Below the pieces are notes generated by a model. That model worked only from the letters and a program-made list of their open reading frames with translations, searched no databases and had not been told where the DNA came from. Below, one piece after another: positions 40,773 to 51,502 of a stretch of 64,000 nucleotides of DNA (position 1 is its first letter; each line of letters begins with the position of its first letter). The DNA is from Gossypium raimondii (lineage: Eukaryota > Streptophyta > Magnoliopsida > Malvales > Malvaceae): positions 33,458,444-33,522,443 of the forward strand of contig NC_068566.1 of the NCBI RefSeq assembly GCF_025698545.1. The letters are read 5' to 3'. The position numbers were made by a program, and so were the translations under genes.

Positions 40773-43574
40773 TTATTTTTCAGTAATGAATGTGCCTACC
40801 GATTTGAACCAACGCAACAAATTCCGGTGATCCTTTACATACAGCCATGCTTGTAGAAATGGAAAGAGACTTTCATTCACCCCTCGTTCCTCTATGAAAC
40901 TATGAAATGCATCCCTCATCTTTTCATCAAGATCTCTGCCCAAATGCATAGAGATGGCTTAGTAATAAGCAAACATAAGAAATGAGCAGCGGGTTATATA
41001 ATGATGACTAAAAGAAAATTAAGATGAATTGAGGGCTTAACACAATTAGTTCATTTAGTCACCCGAATGAGAGGTGACATTCAACAAATCTAGAATTCAA
41101 ATCATAAAATCTGCGACCTCTTCCCCTATCTCTAGGATACATCCTGCTTTGTACCAAAAGAAAAATAATAAGAAGCAAATAAACTTTATTTATCATTGCA
41201 TAGTGGCTACAAAGCATCTATAATGAAAGTAGAGTGTATCTACCTAAATTATTTTCACGGCTGAAAAAAATCAGTTTTAAGCAAATCAAAGTTTATAAAA
41301 AAGACTAATGAAGCGTTTATGAAGTAATGTAACTAATAACCTGAGAAACACGTTATCTTTACTTGTTCAAGTAAAAATTTGAAGATCTAATTCAGAACAA
41401 GAGCCTATCCGGCCTGGCTAGAGGTTTAAAGCACAGTTGAAGAAGTTTCTTAGAAGCCTTTAGAGAATAAGAATACTTTGTCCATTCCACTCATGGAAAT
41501 CTTCTACTTGGAGTTTCAGCTTTTATCCTATCAAATATTTATACAACCAAATGCATCTCTGGTGGGATGCTGGAGGTAAATCTAAATATATAATCAACTG
41601 TACAACCAATCATGCATATGCTAACCAAACGCTTCATTTTTCCTTAAGTACCCATGTTCAGCACTTGTGTCCAACACATATTAAGACATGGATATGAGTA
41701 TCCTCCAAATACATGAAAAAACTTAGAAAAACTTGAAGCATATCCATGTCGGAGTCATACCTGTATCCAATGCTCAAATCTAAGTCCAGGCAACATGCTC
41801 TAATCACATGAAAACCCAAGACTAACTCTCATTCTACAGCTCTAATTCTTATCATCCAAGAACAGCTTAAATGTACCTCCCTTTTGTCTCTTACCTCAGG
41901 TTTATACACATTATATTACATTACCTAAAACAAATGCCCCCAAAACCAAAGCCATCATTGCACATTCTTTTGCAGCATCACTGCTCTTTGGTTACAGATA
42001 TGCTAAAACTTAAACTGCTTTGAGGAACCCAAGTTTTACAAATTTATTTTCAAGCTAAAACTTGAAATTTTTTTCAGCAAGTAGTTTGATGATAAACTGA
42101 CAATGGATACTGGGGTTACCTAATTGTAATATATGCTCCCACTTTCAAGATAATGGGGGAAGATTATAGGTTCAAGGAGGAAAACACCCATGATTTCAAC
42201 TCCTCTCTTGACGATTTAGTCATTTACACACCAATCATCACAGCAATTTATGAGGAAAGCTCAATCAAGACGCATCAAATAATCAAATTTAATACTTAAG
42301 CATATTGAATATGATGTGTTGATGACTCACTGAAAAACAGGGCCGTTATACTTAGATGGAGCCACAACTTCCACTGAAGACTCATCTTTTGGCCTCATTG
42401 AAACGGAGTGGATTCCAAGAGCATCAGGATACAATCCGCATAGAAACTGTAAGGAGTCTTCCTGTCCGGGTTTTGATACATCTACATGAAGGAATAACTG
42501 ATTAATTCCATTGTCCTCAGGATCATCACCTTCACCACGAATAATATTAGCTAACCGCATCACAAAGATGCTAATTTCCTCCTTGCCATAGGTCCGCTTG
42601 AGAACAGGGCCATTAGAATCAAGTGCACCTTTGATAATCGTAAATGGTGAAGGAGGGTTGACTTTCTGTCAACATTATACATTTACACTATTAGACAAGC
42701 CGATTAAAACATCATGTGTACACAGAATAGAATCAACGAGAGCTTGAACATGCACACTAGCAGAAAGTCCCTTCAATGTACCACATTAGATTTACCATAA
42801 AATCAACCCAACAAATAGATTTCCCACAGCAAGAGAAACTTTGATTGATGACTTTTACCATATTGGTTTTATCCCCGAAAGAAACAGAAGTCGAAGTAAG
42901 CTAACTTTAAGATCTAAATGAAAGTAATTACCAGAAAAAGTGCTGAACGATATTATTTCTCTATCATAAAACATATGGAGTATATACGACATTTGGTAGT
43001 TAAATTTGTTTCCAATGGGCAATTGAAACAAAATAGAACAATATTAAGATTAAACATTTGGTTTTCATGGACACCAAAATGCATTACTTCACTTCTCATA
43101 TCTATTTCAATTTTCAACCATTCACTCGTACAAATTCTAAACTGAACCTATATCTGTATCTATAAAACTCTCGCAGAACCTCCTAAATCTCATACAAATA
43201 ATAAACCCTCCCCCCAAAAAAAAAAAACTTTTGTGTACATATATATTCATCAACATCTGAACACCTATCCAAAACCCTAACTTCCTACCATATAGGGTTT
43301 TACAGAGGTTTAACAAGAATATTTTTTTTGAAGAACAAAAAAGATAAAAAAAATTACTGTTAGAGAGATGAAGAATAAAACATACAGGAGGGGGATTCAT
43401 TTTGGAGACTTCAAGATAGTGTTCTTTGAGGGAACGGAGCAATAGTGAATTAACGGCCGCCGCCGCTGACGGCGACGTAGAGGCGTGCTTTCCATTTCCG
43501 GCAGCCGCGCCTCTTGTTGTTATCAGGCGCCATGATTGGCAAGCTTTGCTATCCATCACGGCTCTTCTCCACAT
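40773..43574 (-). CDS. Mitochondrial acidic protein MAM33/p32 family, three exons
   Basis: Exons 43574-43386, 42665-42331 and 40935-40773 join in frame to 228 residues, with GT-AG introns. The first ~45 residues (MWRRAVMDSKACQSWRLITT...) are rich in Arg, Ser and Ala and almost free of acidic residues, as expected for a mitochondrial transit peptide. The mature part includes KVNPPSPFTIIKGALDSNGP, an acidic loop (GEGDDPEDNG), LFLHVDVSKPGQEDSLQFLC GLYPDALGIHSVSMRP and the C-terminal DLDEKMRDAFHSFIEERGVN..WLYVKDHRNLLRWFKSV. These are hallmarks of the p32/MAM33 fold, a doughnut-shaped trimer in the matrix linked to ribosome assembly and respiration in the family. The closest relative in my recollection is the Arabidopsis At2g41600 type. 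The acidic loop is short compared with the main MAM33 paralogues. Confidence 0.85.
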
Positions 43575-43639
43575 GATCGCTGTCTTTTCGCTTTCGTTTT
43601 ACTTCGGCTTCGGAGATTGTAAAGAGGCGGGTCGATAAA

Positions 43640-43984
43640 ACCTATAACCGGATTTTATAATTTCGTTATGTAAATTGCTCTAAGTTAAAACTTTAAAATT
43701 ATATTTAGTTAACTGTATTTTCATATTAGTAGCCATATTTGCCTTGTATTTTTTATTTTTTAAATTTTTTTTAGTTCACCGGTGTCCCAATATGTAAAGA
43801 CGACACGCTTAATAAAATTTAAAATAAATAAAATGTTAAGTGTCGTGATTTAATTGGTTAGTAAAACAAATAAACCAAAAGTGAAAATGAACCAAAGTTT
43901 AGGTATATAAGTGGTAAAAAGCTATAATTTGGGGGCAAGTTAATTATATAAATAGTTTTATAGTTTAATTTATAAATTGACCTT
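43640..43984. other. MAM33 gene upstream region, no other gene seen
   Basis: AT-rich DNA upstream of the minus-strand MAM33-type start. No convincing TATA box was chosen. Confidence 0.4.
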
Positions 43985-44268
43985 TGAAATATACCTATTT
44001 CCTCGTTTGGGTAATTTACCAATAAAACCCTTTTTTCAAAAATTACGAAATGGGCACATTATTTAATTATTTACCGAAATTGTCCTTTTTTCTCAAAATC
44101 GCGTCCACTTCAACATGCGAGTTCTTCGACGTGGCAACAAATCGCGCCCTCAAGGACGCGATTTGCTTTCAATCAACAACTCATACCGACGTGACGCGAT
44201 TTTACCCACAGCGTGAAAAGTACCCAACGGTTAAAATTTGACCGTTGCCCCTAACAGTAAAAAAAAAC

Positions 44269-44276
44269 TATAAATA
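44269..44276 (+). promoter_or_regulatory. TATA box of the PMD gene
   Basis: TATAAATA, about 200 bp before the PMD start codon at 44473. A pyrimidine-rich leader with repeated 'tctcaatttcctt' phrases follows, as expected for a plant promoter. Confidence 0.6.
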
Positions 44277-44472
44277 CCCCACCCCTTTTATTTTTTCACA
44301 AACAAATCCTCTCTCATATTTCCTCTCAATTTCCTTCCAAAATTCTCTCAATTTACTTACAAAATTCTCTCAAATTCATATTTAATTTCAATTTCCTCTC
44401 AATTTCCTTTTTAAAATAATTTTAAATTTTTTTATATTTTTATAAATCGTAAAAATTTGTACGATTTCATCA

Positions 44473-46609
44473 ATGGCCGGATAATTGACTCGTCTTGATA
44501 GGCATCACATATCGGTGGAACAAATGAAAATGGCAAGTGTTAAATTTAATTTTTAAATATTATTTACGAATTTTTTATTTATGCATTTTTAGATAATTAT
44601 TAATTTATTATTTGTTATAAAAGTCTGTAGATCGGGTATTGGAATGCAATATCCGGAATATGCATGCTCCTCTATCACCGTTGGTAGAGAACTACTTGCG
44701 GGAAACGGGTTTTTGGCACGTAGCGACGGTAGGCTGGGGATGCAAGTTGGACCCGAAACTGATCAGTGCGTTGATCGAGAGGTGGAGACTCGAGACGCAC
44801 ACATTCCATCTTCCATGTGGAGAGTGCACTATCACTCTAGAAGATGTTAGTCTGCATTGGGATTGCTTGGTGGGCGGGCACCCATCACGGGTCCGCCTAA
44901 TCTAGCAATTGGGAGGCGGTGTGCTACGAGCTTTTGGGCGCTATTCCGGAGAAAATTGAGGGAGGTAAGGTCGAGATGGGCTGGTTACATGACACATTCC
45001 CTGATCCGGATGAAGATTCAACCGAAATTGAAAGAATCCGATATGCTCGGGCATACATTCTTCAATTAATTGGAGGTTATCTGATGCCCGACACGTCACG
45101 AAGCCGCGTACATCTAAGATGGCTACTAAAACTCATTGATTTTAGAGCAGCCGGTGAATTGAGTTGGGGGTCTGCCGTCTTGGCAACATTATATCGGGAG
45201 ATGTGCGGGGTGACGCAACCGAGGAGAGCAAACATCGGAGGTTGCCTGTCACTACTGCAGTCATGGGCACGGTTTCTCTTTCTATTTCTACGTCCTCGAG
45301 TGAACCACCCATATACATTCCCACTCATAACGAGGTAAATTTTATATTACATTTTACAATTATTATGTAGATTTTTAAAAATAAAAGTATGCTAAAAATT
45401 TATTTAATAAGGTGGAACCATCCGCAAGTTATGCTCGACATCGTCCTCTTGAAGATATACGGCTTCTATTGGACCAACTATTGAGAGGAAGTAAGTATTA
45501 TTGCAAATAGATATTTCCATACATTCGCTAGTCGATTGATATTTAGTATTTAGTATTTAGTATTATGTATATAACTAATATTTCTATCATGTTCATATAG
45601 TTTCAATGGACACCATACGAGGATCCGCAATTGGGCAATAATCCGGAAGAGTTTTACAAAATCCACAAGCTTGGCACGTGAAAGTCGTGTTGGTCAACTA
45701 CGCAACCGTGGAGCCGCACTGCATGCAGATGAGTGCTACGACGTTTGGATGTAGACAACCGATTCGGTGGATCCTGAGGTGTTTGACGATCAACACAAAG
45801 TCGACCTTCGGCAATTGAATATGGATTGGACGAGATACTGGTCTGAGTACATGGAAATGTGGGAAGATCGGTATGAATATCTACCTACTCGGGAACCAAT
45901 CATCGTTCAGGAGTTATCATGCGTTTCAGAATACATGCCATGGTTTAGAATCCATGGCAAGCCGTATTTACTGACGCCATAGGAGAGGCAGCGGCAAATA
46001 CGTGTCGAAAGGGAAAGGCGCGGGCCTCTAAATCCAAAACGACAAGACGATGAAGGTAGCCCCTTAACGAGACCCAAACATTCACCTGGTTCATCATTAG
46101 TGGCCATGCAATCACCAGGCCCAATGAGAGCACCGACGCAGTCACCCGACGCAGCAGTTCAACCGATGATACCCACGCAACCGCCTTTTCAGATGATGCC
46201 AGGTGCGTTTCTTAACCCTTATATGTACCCTAACCCTTATATGTATCATTTCCCGAGTCCTATGGCAGGATGGAGCCAAATGCCCGGTTCAGCTCCATTT
46301 CCTGTTAAGCCGAGCGGACCGCCGATGTATAGGTCAGCGACGCATGAGGGATCGCAAGGGGGGCCGTCGGGGAGCTCTCATTTTTATCAATCCCCACCAA
46401 CGTATGGGTTTCAAACACCGTCGCCGTTCCTGATGCAAACACCTCCACATACACTATGCTCTGAAGGTGGATCATCGTCCCAAGTCCGACAACCAGATGC
46501 CGAACCGGAAGAACCAGAATCCCCACCGGAGGAACAAGAACCGCCGCCGGAAGCTAGAGAAAGGAGGAATCCGGTACAGAATCACGACGGCCGCCATGTG
46601 GCAACCTGA
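44473..46609 (+). pseudogene. Decayed plant mobile domain (MAIN-like/PP7-long-form-like) gene
   Basis: The short first exon starts MAG, then hits TAA, then continues LTRLDRHHISVEQMKM. Its donor reads GCAAGT where GTAAGT would be expected. Exon 2 follows 'tctgtag' near 44630. It encodes PMD-type sequence NIRNMHAPLSPLVENYLRET and GFWHVATVGWGCKLDPKLIS, then shifts frame twice near 44870-44920 before ELLGAIPEKIEGGKVEMGWL and RSRVHLRWLLKLIDFRAAGE. Further stops and shifts break 45600-45990. A Pro/Met/Ser-rich C-terminal part (46100-46609) is still open. PMD proteins such as MAIN and MAIL1 act in gene silencing in Arabidopsis; transposon-borne copies are common and of unknown use. This copy cannot make a full protein as sequenced. 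Confidence 0.75.
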
Positions 46610-46649
46610 ATCCCGGGCATAGACATTGATTGTCAGTATTTAAATTTAT

Positions 46650-46853
46650 TTGTACAAATATTTTGAATATTTTGATATTATTTTATGTAAAAAATAGAAA
46701 TATTTGAGTTATTTTGATATTATTTGATGTAAAAATAGAAGTTTATTTGATGTAATAAAATAGAAGTTTATTTGATGTAATAAAATAAAAAATTTCGAGT
46801 TATTTTGATATTATTTGATGTAATAAAATAGAAGTTTATTTGATGTAATAAAA
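46650..46853. repeat. ~26-bp tandem repeat after the PMD gene
   Basis: 'tatttgatgtaataaaatag' plus 'aagttt' recurs several times, mixed with 'gagttattttgatattattt'. It lies directly 3' of the PMD reading frame and merges into the telomere-like array. Confidence 0.7.
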
Positions 46854-46854
46854 C

Positions 46855-47585
46855 CCTAACCTAATTTAACCCTAAACCCTAACCTAAATTAATTAAAACC
46901 CTAACCTAATTTAATTAAAAACCCTAACCAGTAACCTAATTTACTTAAAACCCTAAACCTTAACTTTAAAAACCCTAACCTAATTTAATACAAAACCCTA
47001 ACCTAAACCCTAATTAAAAACCCTAACCTAATTTAATTAAAACCCTAACCCTAACCTAAATTAATTAAAACCCTAACCCTAACATAAATTAATTAAAAAC
47101 CCTACCCCTAACCTAATTTAATTACAAACCCTAACCCTAACCTAATTTAATTTAAAACCCTAACCCTAACCTAAATTAATTAAAAACCCTACCCCTAACC
47201 TAATTTAATTACAAACCCTAACCCTAACCTAATTTAATTAAAAATCCTAACCCTAACCTAATTTATTTAAAAATCCTAAACCTTAACTTTAAAAACCCTA
47301 ACCTAATTTAATTAAAGACCCTAACCCTAACCTAAATTAATTAAAACCCTAACCCTAACCTAATTTAATTAAAACCCTAAACCCTTAACTTAAAAACCCT
47401 AACCTTAACCTAATTTAATTAAAAACCCTAACCTAATTTAATTAAACACCCTAACCTAATCTAAATTAATTAAAACCCTAACCCTAACCTAATTTAATTA
47501 AAACCCTAAACCCTTAACTTAAAACCCTAACCTTAACCTAATTTAATTAAAAACCCTAACCTAATTTAATTAAAAACCCTAAACT
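46855..47585. repeat. Telomere-like CCCTAA minisatellite array
   Basis: About 730 bp of units of roughly 20-33 bp, each made of one to three CCTAA/CCCTAA motifs followed by an AT spacer such as 'cctaatttaattaaaa' or 'cctaaattaattaaaa'. The plant telomere unit is CCCTAAA; here most units read CCCTAACCCTAACC or AAACCCTAACC. The AT spacers and the transposon on both sides show that it is an internal array, not a chromosome end. Confidence 0.85.
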
Positions 47586-47600
47586 AAGTTAACAATGTTA

Positions 47601-47832
47601 CATTCACGTAATGTTAGATTTGGAAAAATGTTTTGACTGGTACTAACAATTAATAATTTTACATAATTTGATAATTTTACTAACCATTAATACAATTTTT
47701 TGACTTAATAATTTTACATTCACATAATGTTAGATTTGGAAAAATGTTTTGACTGGTACTAACAATTAATAATTTTATATAATTTGATAATTTTACTAAC
47801 TATTAATACAATTTTTTGACTTAATACAATTT
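47601..47832. repeat. Two tandem copies of a 116-bp unit
   Basis: 'cattcac(g/a)taatgttag' starts both copies (47601 and 47717), and both continue through 'gttttgactggtactaacaa' to 'attttttgacttaata' with about three differences. It separates the telomere-like array from the 3' end of the transposase gene. Confidence 0.85.
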
Positions 47833-47875
47833 ATCAATTAATAATTTCACAAACTTAATTTTTTTACAATTACAT

Positions 47876-50771
47876 TCAACTATTGCGATTAAGGCATGAT
47901 CGACTTGTATGGCCTGGATTCCTACACTATCCGCACAACTTCGTTTGACTGGCTGTTTCTCGGATATCCATATTGTTACGTATTCTACTCGAGCAAGGTC
48001 GACCCTTTGGTTTGCGACGTAATTCTCTATCCGGTAACAACTTAAAAGGAGCAAGAGATACGTGTGGCCACTTACGTTCATCTGAGACCGATAGGAAAAC
48101 GTGTCTCCATACGTTGTACATATTTTCTAATTTGTACACTTCGTCCACATAACTCATCGGATCTAGACGGAGTTTTTGACAAGCTGCAATAACATGAGCG
48201 CATGGATAACGAAGTGCATCAAACATCCCACAGTCACAAGTCCTATTTCATAAGTGTACACGATATTACCCGCCAACAACACCTTGGTGCGGTCTGTCAA
48301 ACTGTGTCATGCGAAGCCAAAAATTGTCTCGATCATGACACACTGTGTGCATGGTGTTTGCCCTCGCCTTGGCCTTGTTAATTTCTTGAACTACCTTACT
48401 GCACCATACATGGCCTCCCTACATCTGGCCTGCATAACTTGCTGCTCGCTTTGGAAATAGCGCCGCCAAATGAAAATATGTCTCTCGCACAACTGATGTT
48501 ATCGGTAGATGACGCTTTTCTTTAAGAACAGAATTTATGCATTCTGCCAATTTCGACTTCATATGGCCATATCGTAGGCCACTGTCGTATGCTTGTGCCC
48601 ACTGTTCGAAACGTATGTTACAAAGGTAGTTCGCACCTTTTCTGTTTTGGGATCGTAAAATTGCCAACATCTCATGAAAACGATCTTTATTTATTTCATA
48701 CCCTGCCAATATAAGATCATAGCGAATAATTTATACCACTTCTACCAATAAAACTAATTCAAATTGACAAACAAAATAACACAGATATAGACTAAATACC
48801 CATGTTGGTCACTTGTCGTCGTTCGCTCTTAGATGGATATTGCCTGTAGTAGTTCGAAGCAACGTGTCTTAGGCAATATCTATGGTGTGTGAGCTGCCAT
48901 AAGCTTCCCTCTCAATCAAATGTAGCTAGTATACCGGCGCCCCGATCTAAAATAACACAGATATCAGGTTGGGGGCACACATGCCTCCTTAACCTAGAGA
49001 GAAAGAAATCCCAGTCATCATACGACTCCCCTGGTGTTATTGCAAATGCAATTGGAAGAATTCTCCCACCGCTATTCTGTGCCACTGCAAGCAATAGCCG
49101 ATGAGTATACCTACCGAACATGAAGGTACCGTCAATTTGTACCAACGGCTTGCAGTATGGAAATGCATCTCGGTATTGCTTAAAGGTCCAAAATAGGCAT
49201 TTGAACACTTGGCATCTACGTAGTAATCGGCCGTTGTAGTACGCATGTTTCGTTTCAAGGTCTGTGATGGCACCAGGGACGTATCTCTCTAGCACCTGAC
49301 ACCACTGCCATATTTCATTATATGAGGTGTCCCACCCACTATGCATATTCTCCAACGCCTTTTGCTTAGCTATCCAAGCCTTGCGGCAAGAGGGCGTGTA
49401 CCCTATTTGGCTACGGATATTGGCAATTAACACCGGCACTGAAGTTCTAGGATCTGTTTTTATCGTGGGCAGTATCAAGCTAGCTAACATAGTTGAATCC
49501 ATTTTGGGATGATCTTGTGAAACACCTACAAATGGAGTACATTAAATAATGCAACATTGCATAATAAAAGTATTATTCAGATACAGTCAATACTGCACCT
49601 GCAGCACATGTATGTGGACCTTTGTACTTTTTTATCTCCCACAACCCTGTCATTTTCCTTAACGAGGCGTAGATTTTCTATGAACATGTGCCGTCTTGCA
49701 CCGCACACTTCGCCTCAAACTTATCAGATTTTGATTTAACGACGTGGTAGTTAACGCCGTTTTTTATGCTATGTTGTTTCAAAGCACCAATAAAACTATC
49801 CTTGTTGGTAAACTGATTACCAACTTTAAGTTCACCGAAATCTACCCCCGAACTTGTACGATCACACAACCGGTGTGGTAAATCTAAAAACTCTAACTCA
49901 TCATCTGCAGACAGATCGACATTGTGCATAAGGGCTGGAGGTGAGTATGCTCTAAATCGTGGATTTTCTTCCTCATCTGAACTCCTTTCAGCATCTTCAG
50001 CTTCTGTTAGAATAGGCTTCGGTTCAGAAAATAAGCCAACTTCTGCACCATCCGGCCCGGGCTCTCGAGGTGGATCCACATCGAAGTCATCTTCTAACCC
50101 ACAATCATCTGCAGCGTACGAGGGCCCCTCACTGGTTGACGTCGTAGGGAGTACGTCATCCCTTCTTCTGGGCATTTGATAATGTCCCTAATTGGATGTA
50201 GATTGCCACCCATTAGAACTTGATGCCGTTCTCCAGTACGTATTTCCAGCATCAAACGTCGAGCCACCGACGTACATGTCCCATCCACCGACAGAGTGTC
50301 TTGCCGGGGATATGCATTTGACACCACTACCGAACATGGGTTGTTCCGTATTTGACACCACTAACCGGTCGCAAGTACATCAGTTGGCAATGTAAATTGT
50401 ACATATAACTCAATATAAGGTACTCCACTAGCAAGATGAGTCTGCACCATTGCCGCCAAGCTACAAGTACCTTTTATGTCGAACGAGTCATATGTCCCCG
50501 GATCAACAGAAGAACAAAACCGATACGTGATAGACAGAACTTTTATTGGTGTCGTTCCAAAAATTTTACGCCTAATTCTTTTACGAAGTTCTGTCAAATC
50601 TATGTTCTGGTTAAAAACCAGTCGTACCGTATTCTCCGACAAAAAAACAACACCATTCTCGGTGTGGCAAATCTCACAATCGTAGTAAATAACAACACTA
50701 ATACGTTCACTTATATTCGAAACTCTAACCTTCTTAGCCTCTCTAAATTGTTTCTGCTGTGACTTATGCAT
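47876..50771 (-). pseudogene. Decayed MULE (MURA-type) transposase gene
   Basis: From 50771 downward: an N-terminal PB1-like segment (MHKSQQKQFREAKKVRVSNI...), a linker with YVGGSTFDAGNTYW, an acidic stretch, a MuDR-type DNA-binding segment (QFTNKDSFIGALKQHSIKNG), then the transposase core 49502-48912 (VQIDGTFMFGRYTHRLLLAV, ending ILDRGAGI), and a SWIM segment (CDC...YPCAH) near 48230. It ends with a CX2CX4HX4C zinc knuckle at about 47885-47940. Small introns near 49600-49506 and 48785-48712 fit the family. Premature stops occur near 50190 and 49678, at about 48930, 48408 and 48277, and inside the zinc knuckle at about 47934, with at least one frame shift near 48260. The first two core acidic residues of the DDE triad appear present. 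The product is not functional as sequenced. Confidence 0.8.
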
Positions 50772-50816
50772 TCTGAGAACATTTTCTACCTAATTTATAG
50801 CCTCAGCCCAAACATG

Positions 50817-51190
50817 CTACTGTAGCAAAAGCGTGTCCATGAGGGCGCGATTTCACAAATTCTTCTCAAATAGCATCCTGCTAGAAGTGATTTTATACTA
50901 TTTGCTCAGAAACGTCAAAAAAAATTATTTCTTACATGACCTACTGTAGCAAAAGCGCGTCCACGGGGCCGCGATTTCACAAATTCTTCTCAAATAGCAT
51001 CATGCTAGAAACGATTTTATACTATTTGCTCAGAAACGTCAAAAAAATAATTATTTCTTCCGTGACCTACTGTAGCAAAAGCGCGTCCACGAGGACGCGA
51101 TTTCACAAATTCTTCTCAAATAGCATCCCGCTAGAAGTGATTTTATACTATTTTATCAGAAACATCAACTCGAAATTATTTCTTCCAGGA
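50817..51190. repeat. Three tandem copies of a ~125-bp subterminal unit
   Basis: 'ctactgtagcaaaagcg' starts copies at 50817, 50941 and 51067. Each continues through 'cgcgatttcacaaattcttc', 'tcaaatagcat', 'gattttatactattt' and 'cagaaac(g/a)tca'. The third copy contains a 7-bp perfect hairpin (51082-51088 with 51093-51099, loop acga). The unit lies between the transposase start and the right end of the composite MULE. Confidence 0.85.
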
Positions 51191-51264
51191 CCTAAAAACC
51201 TAAAAAATCTTGAACCCTAAACCCTAAAAGCCCAAAAAACCTAACGTGGAAAAACGGCAAAATC

Positions 51265-51496
51265 GCGTCCCCCGGGATCTGTCCCTTGCACGGGAGCAGA
51301 CGCTATACTCTCAACATCATCAGCTATACTCTCAACATCATCAGCTACGGCTCGATCGGGATCCATTACTATACGAAAACATATTTTTAGATGTCAGAAG
51401 TCATCACACTATCTCAGTATAAATTATGGCATGTATAGCTAGATTCATACACGCTACGTTAGTCCTAGAATCGACTAAACCGTAGCTCTGATACCA
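51265..51496 (-). mobile_element. Gypsy leader with tRNA-Met primer site and start of gag
   Basis: GCTCTGATACCA at 51485-51496 is the reverse complement of TGGTATCAGAGC, the initiator-tRNA-Met primer binding site, six bases inside the LTR end at 51503. Downstream on the minus strand an ATG at 51366 opens MDPDRAVADDVESIADDVES, the start of a gag of a type common in cotton Gypsy elements. A 21-bp segment is duplicated in frame (ADDVESI twice). Homology stops near 51265, where the sequence becomes MULE. The rest of gag and all of pol are absent. Confidence 0.75.
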
Positions 51497-51502
51497 ATAA
51501 AA

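Larger units (their letters stand above)
43985..51270. mobile_element. Composite MULE carrying a PMD gene and MURA-type transposase
   Basis: The region contains a decayed plant-mobile-domain gene on the plus strand and a decayed Mutator transposase gene on the minus strand, facing each other. Tandem repeat arrays lie between them (46650-47832) and near the right end (50817-51190). The motif GGACGCGATTT or its inverse AAATCGCG(T/C)CC occurs at both ends (44096, 44139, 44154, 44191 and 50843, 50966, 51093, 51260), marking both as termini of one element. Exact terminal repeats and target duplication were not found; the right end is fused to a Gypsy gag fragment near 51265. PMD genes are known passengers of plant MULEs and Gypsy elements, so the combination has precedent. 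Confidence 0.7.

Noticed and set aside
43137..43385. C-terminal extension of the MAM33-type first exon
   Set aside because: It reads past a good GTATGT donor at 43385; the conserved KVNPPSPF sequence starts in the next exon in phase.
46855..47585. True chromosome end or telomere
   Set aside because: AT spacers interrupt the motif, and transposon genes continue on both sides into ordinary chromosomal genes.
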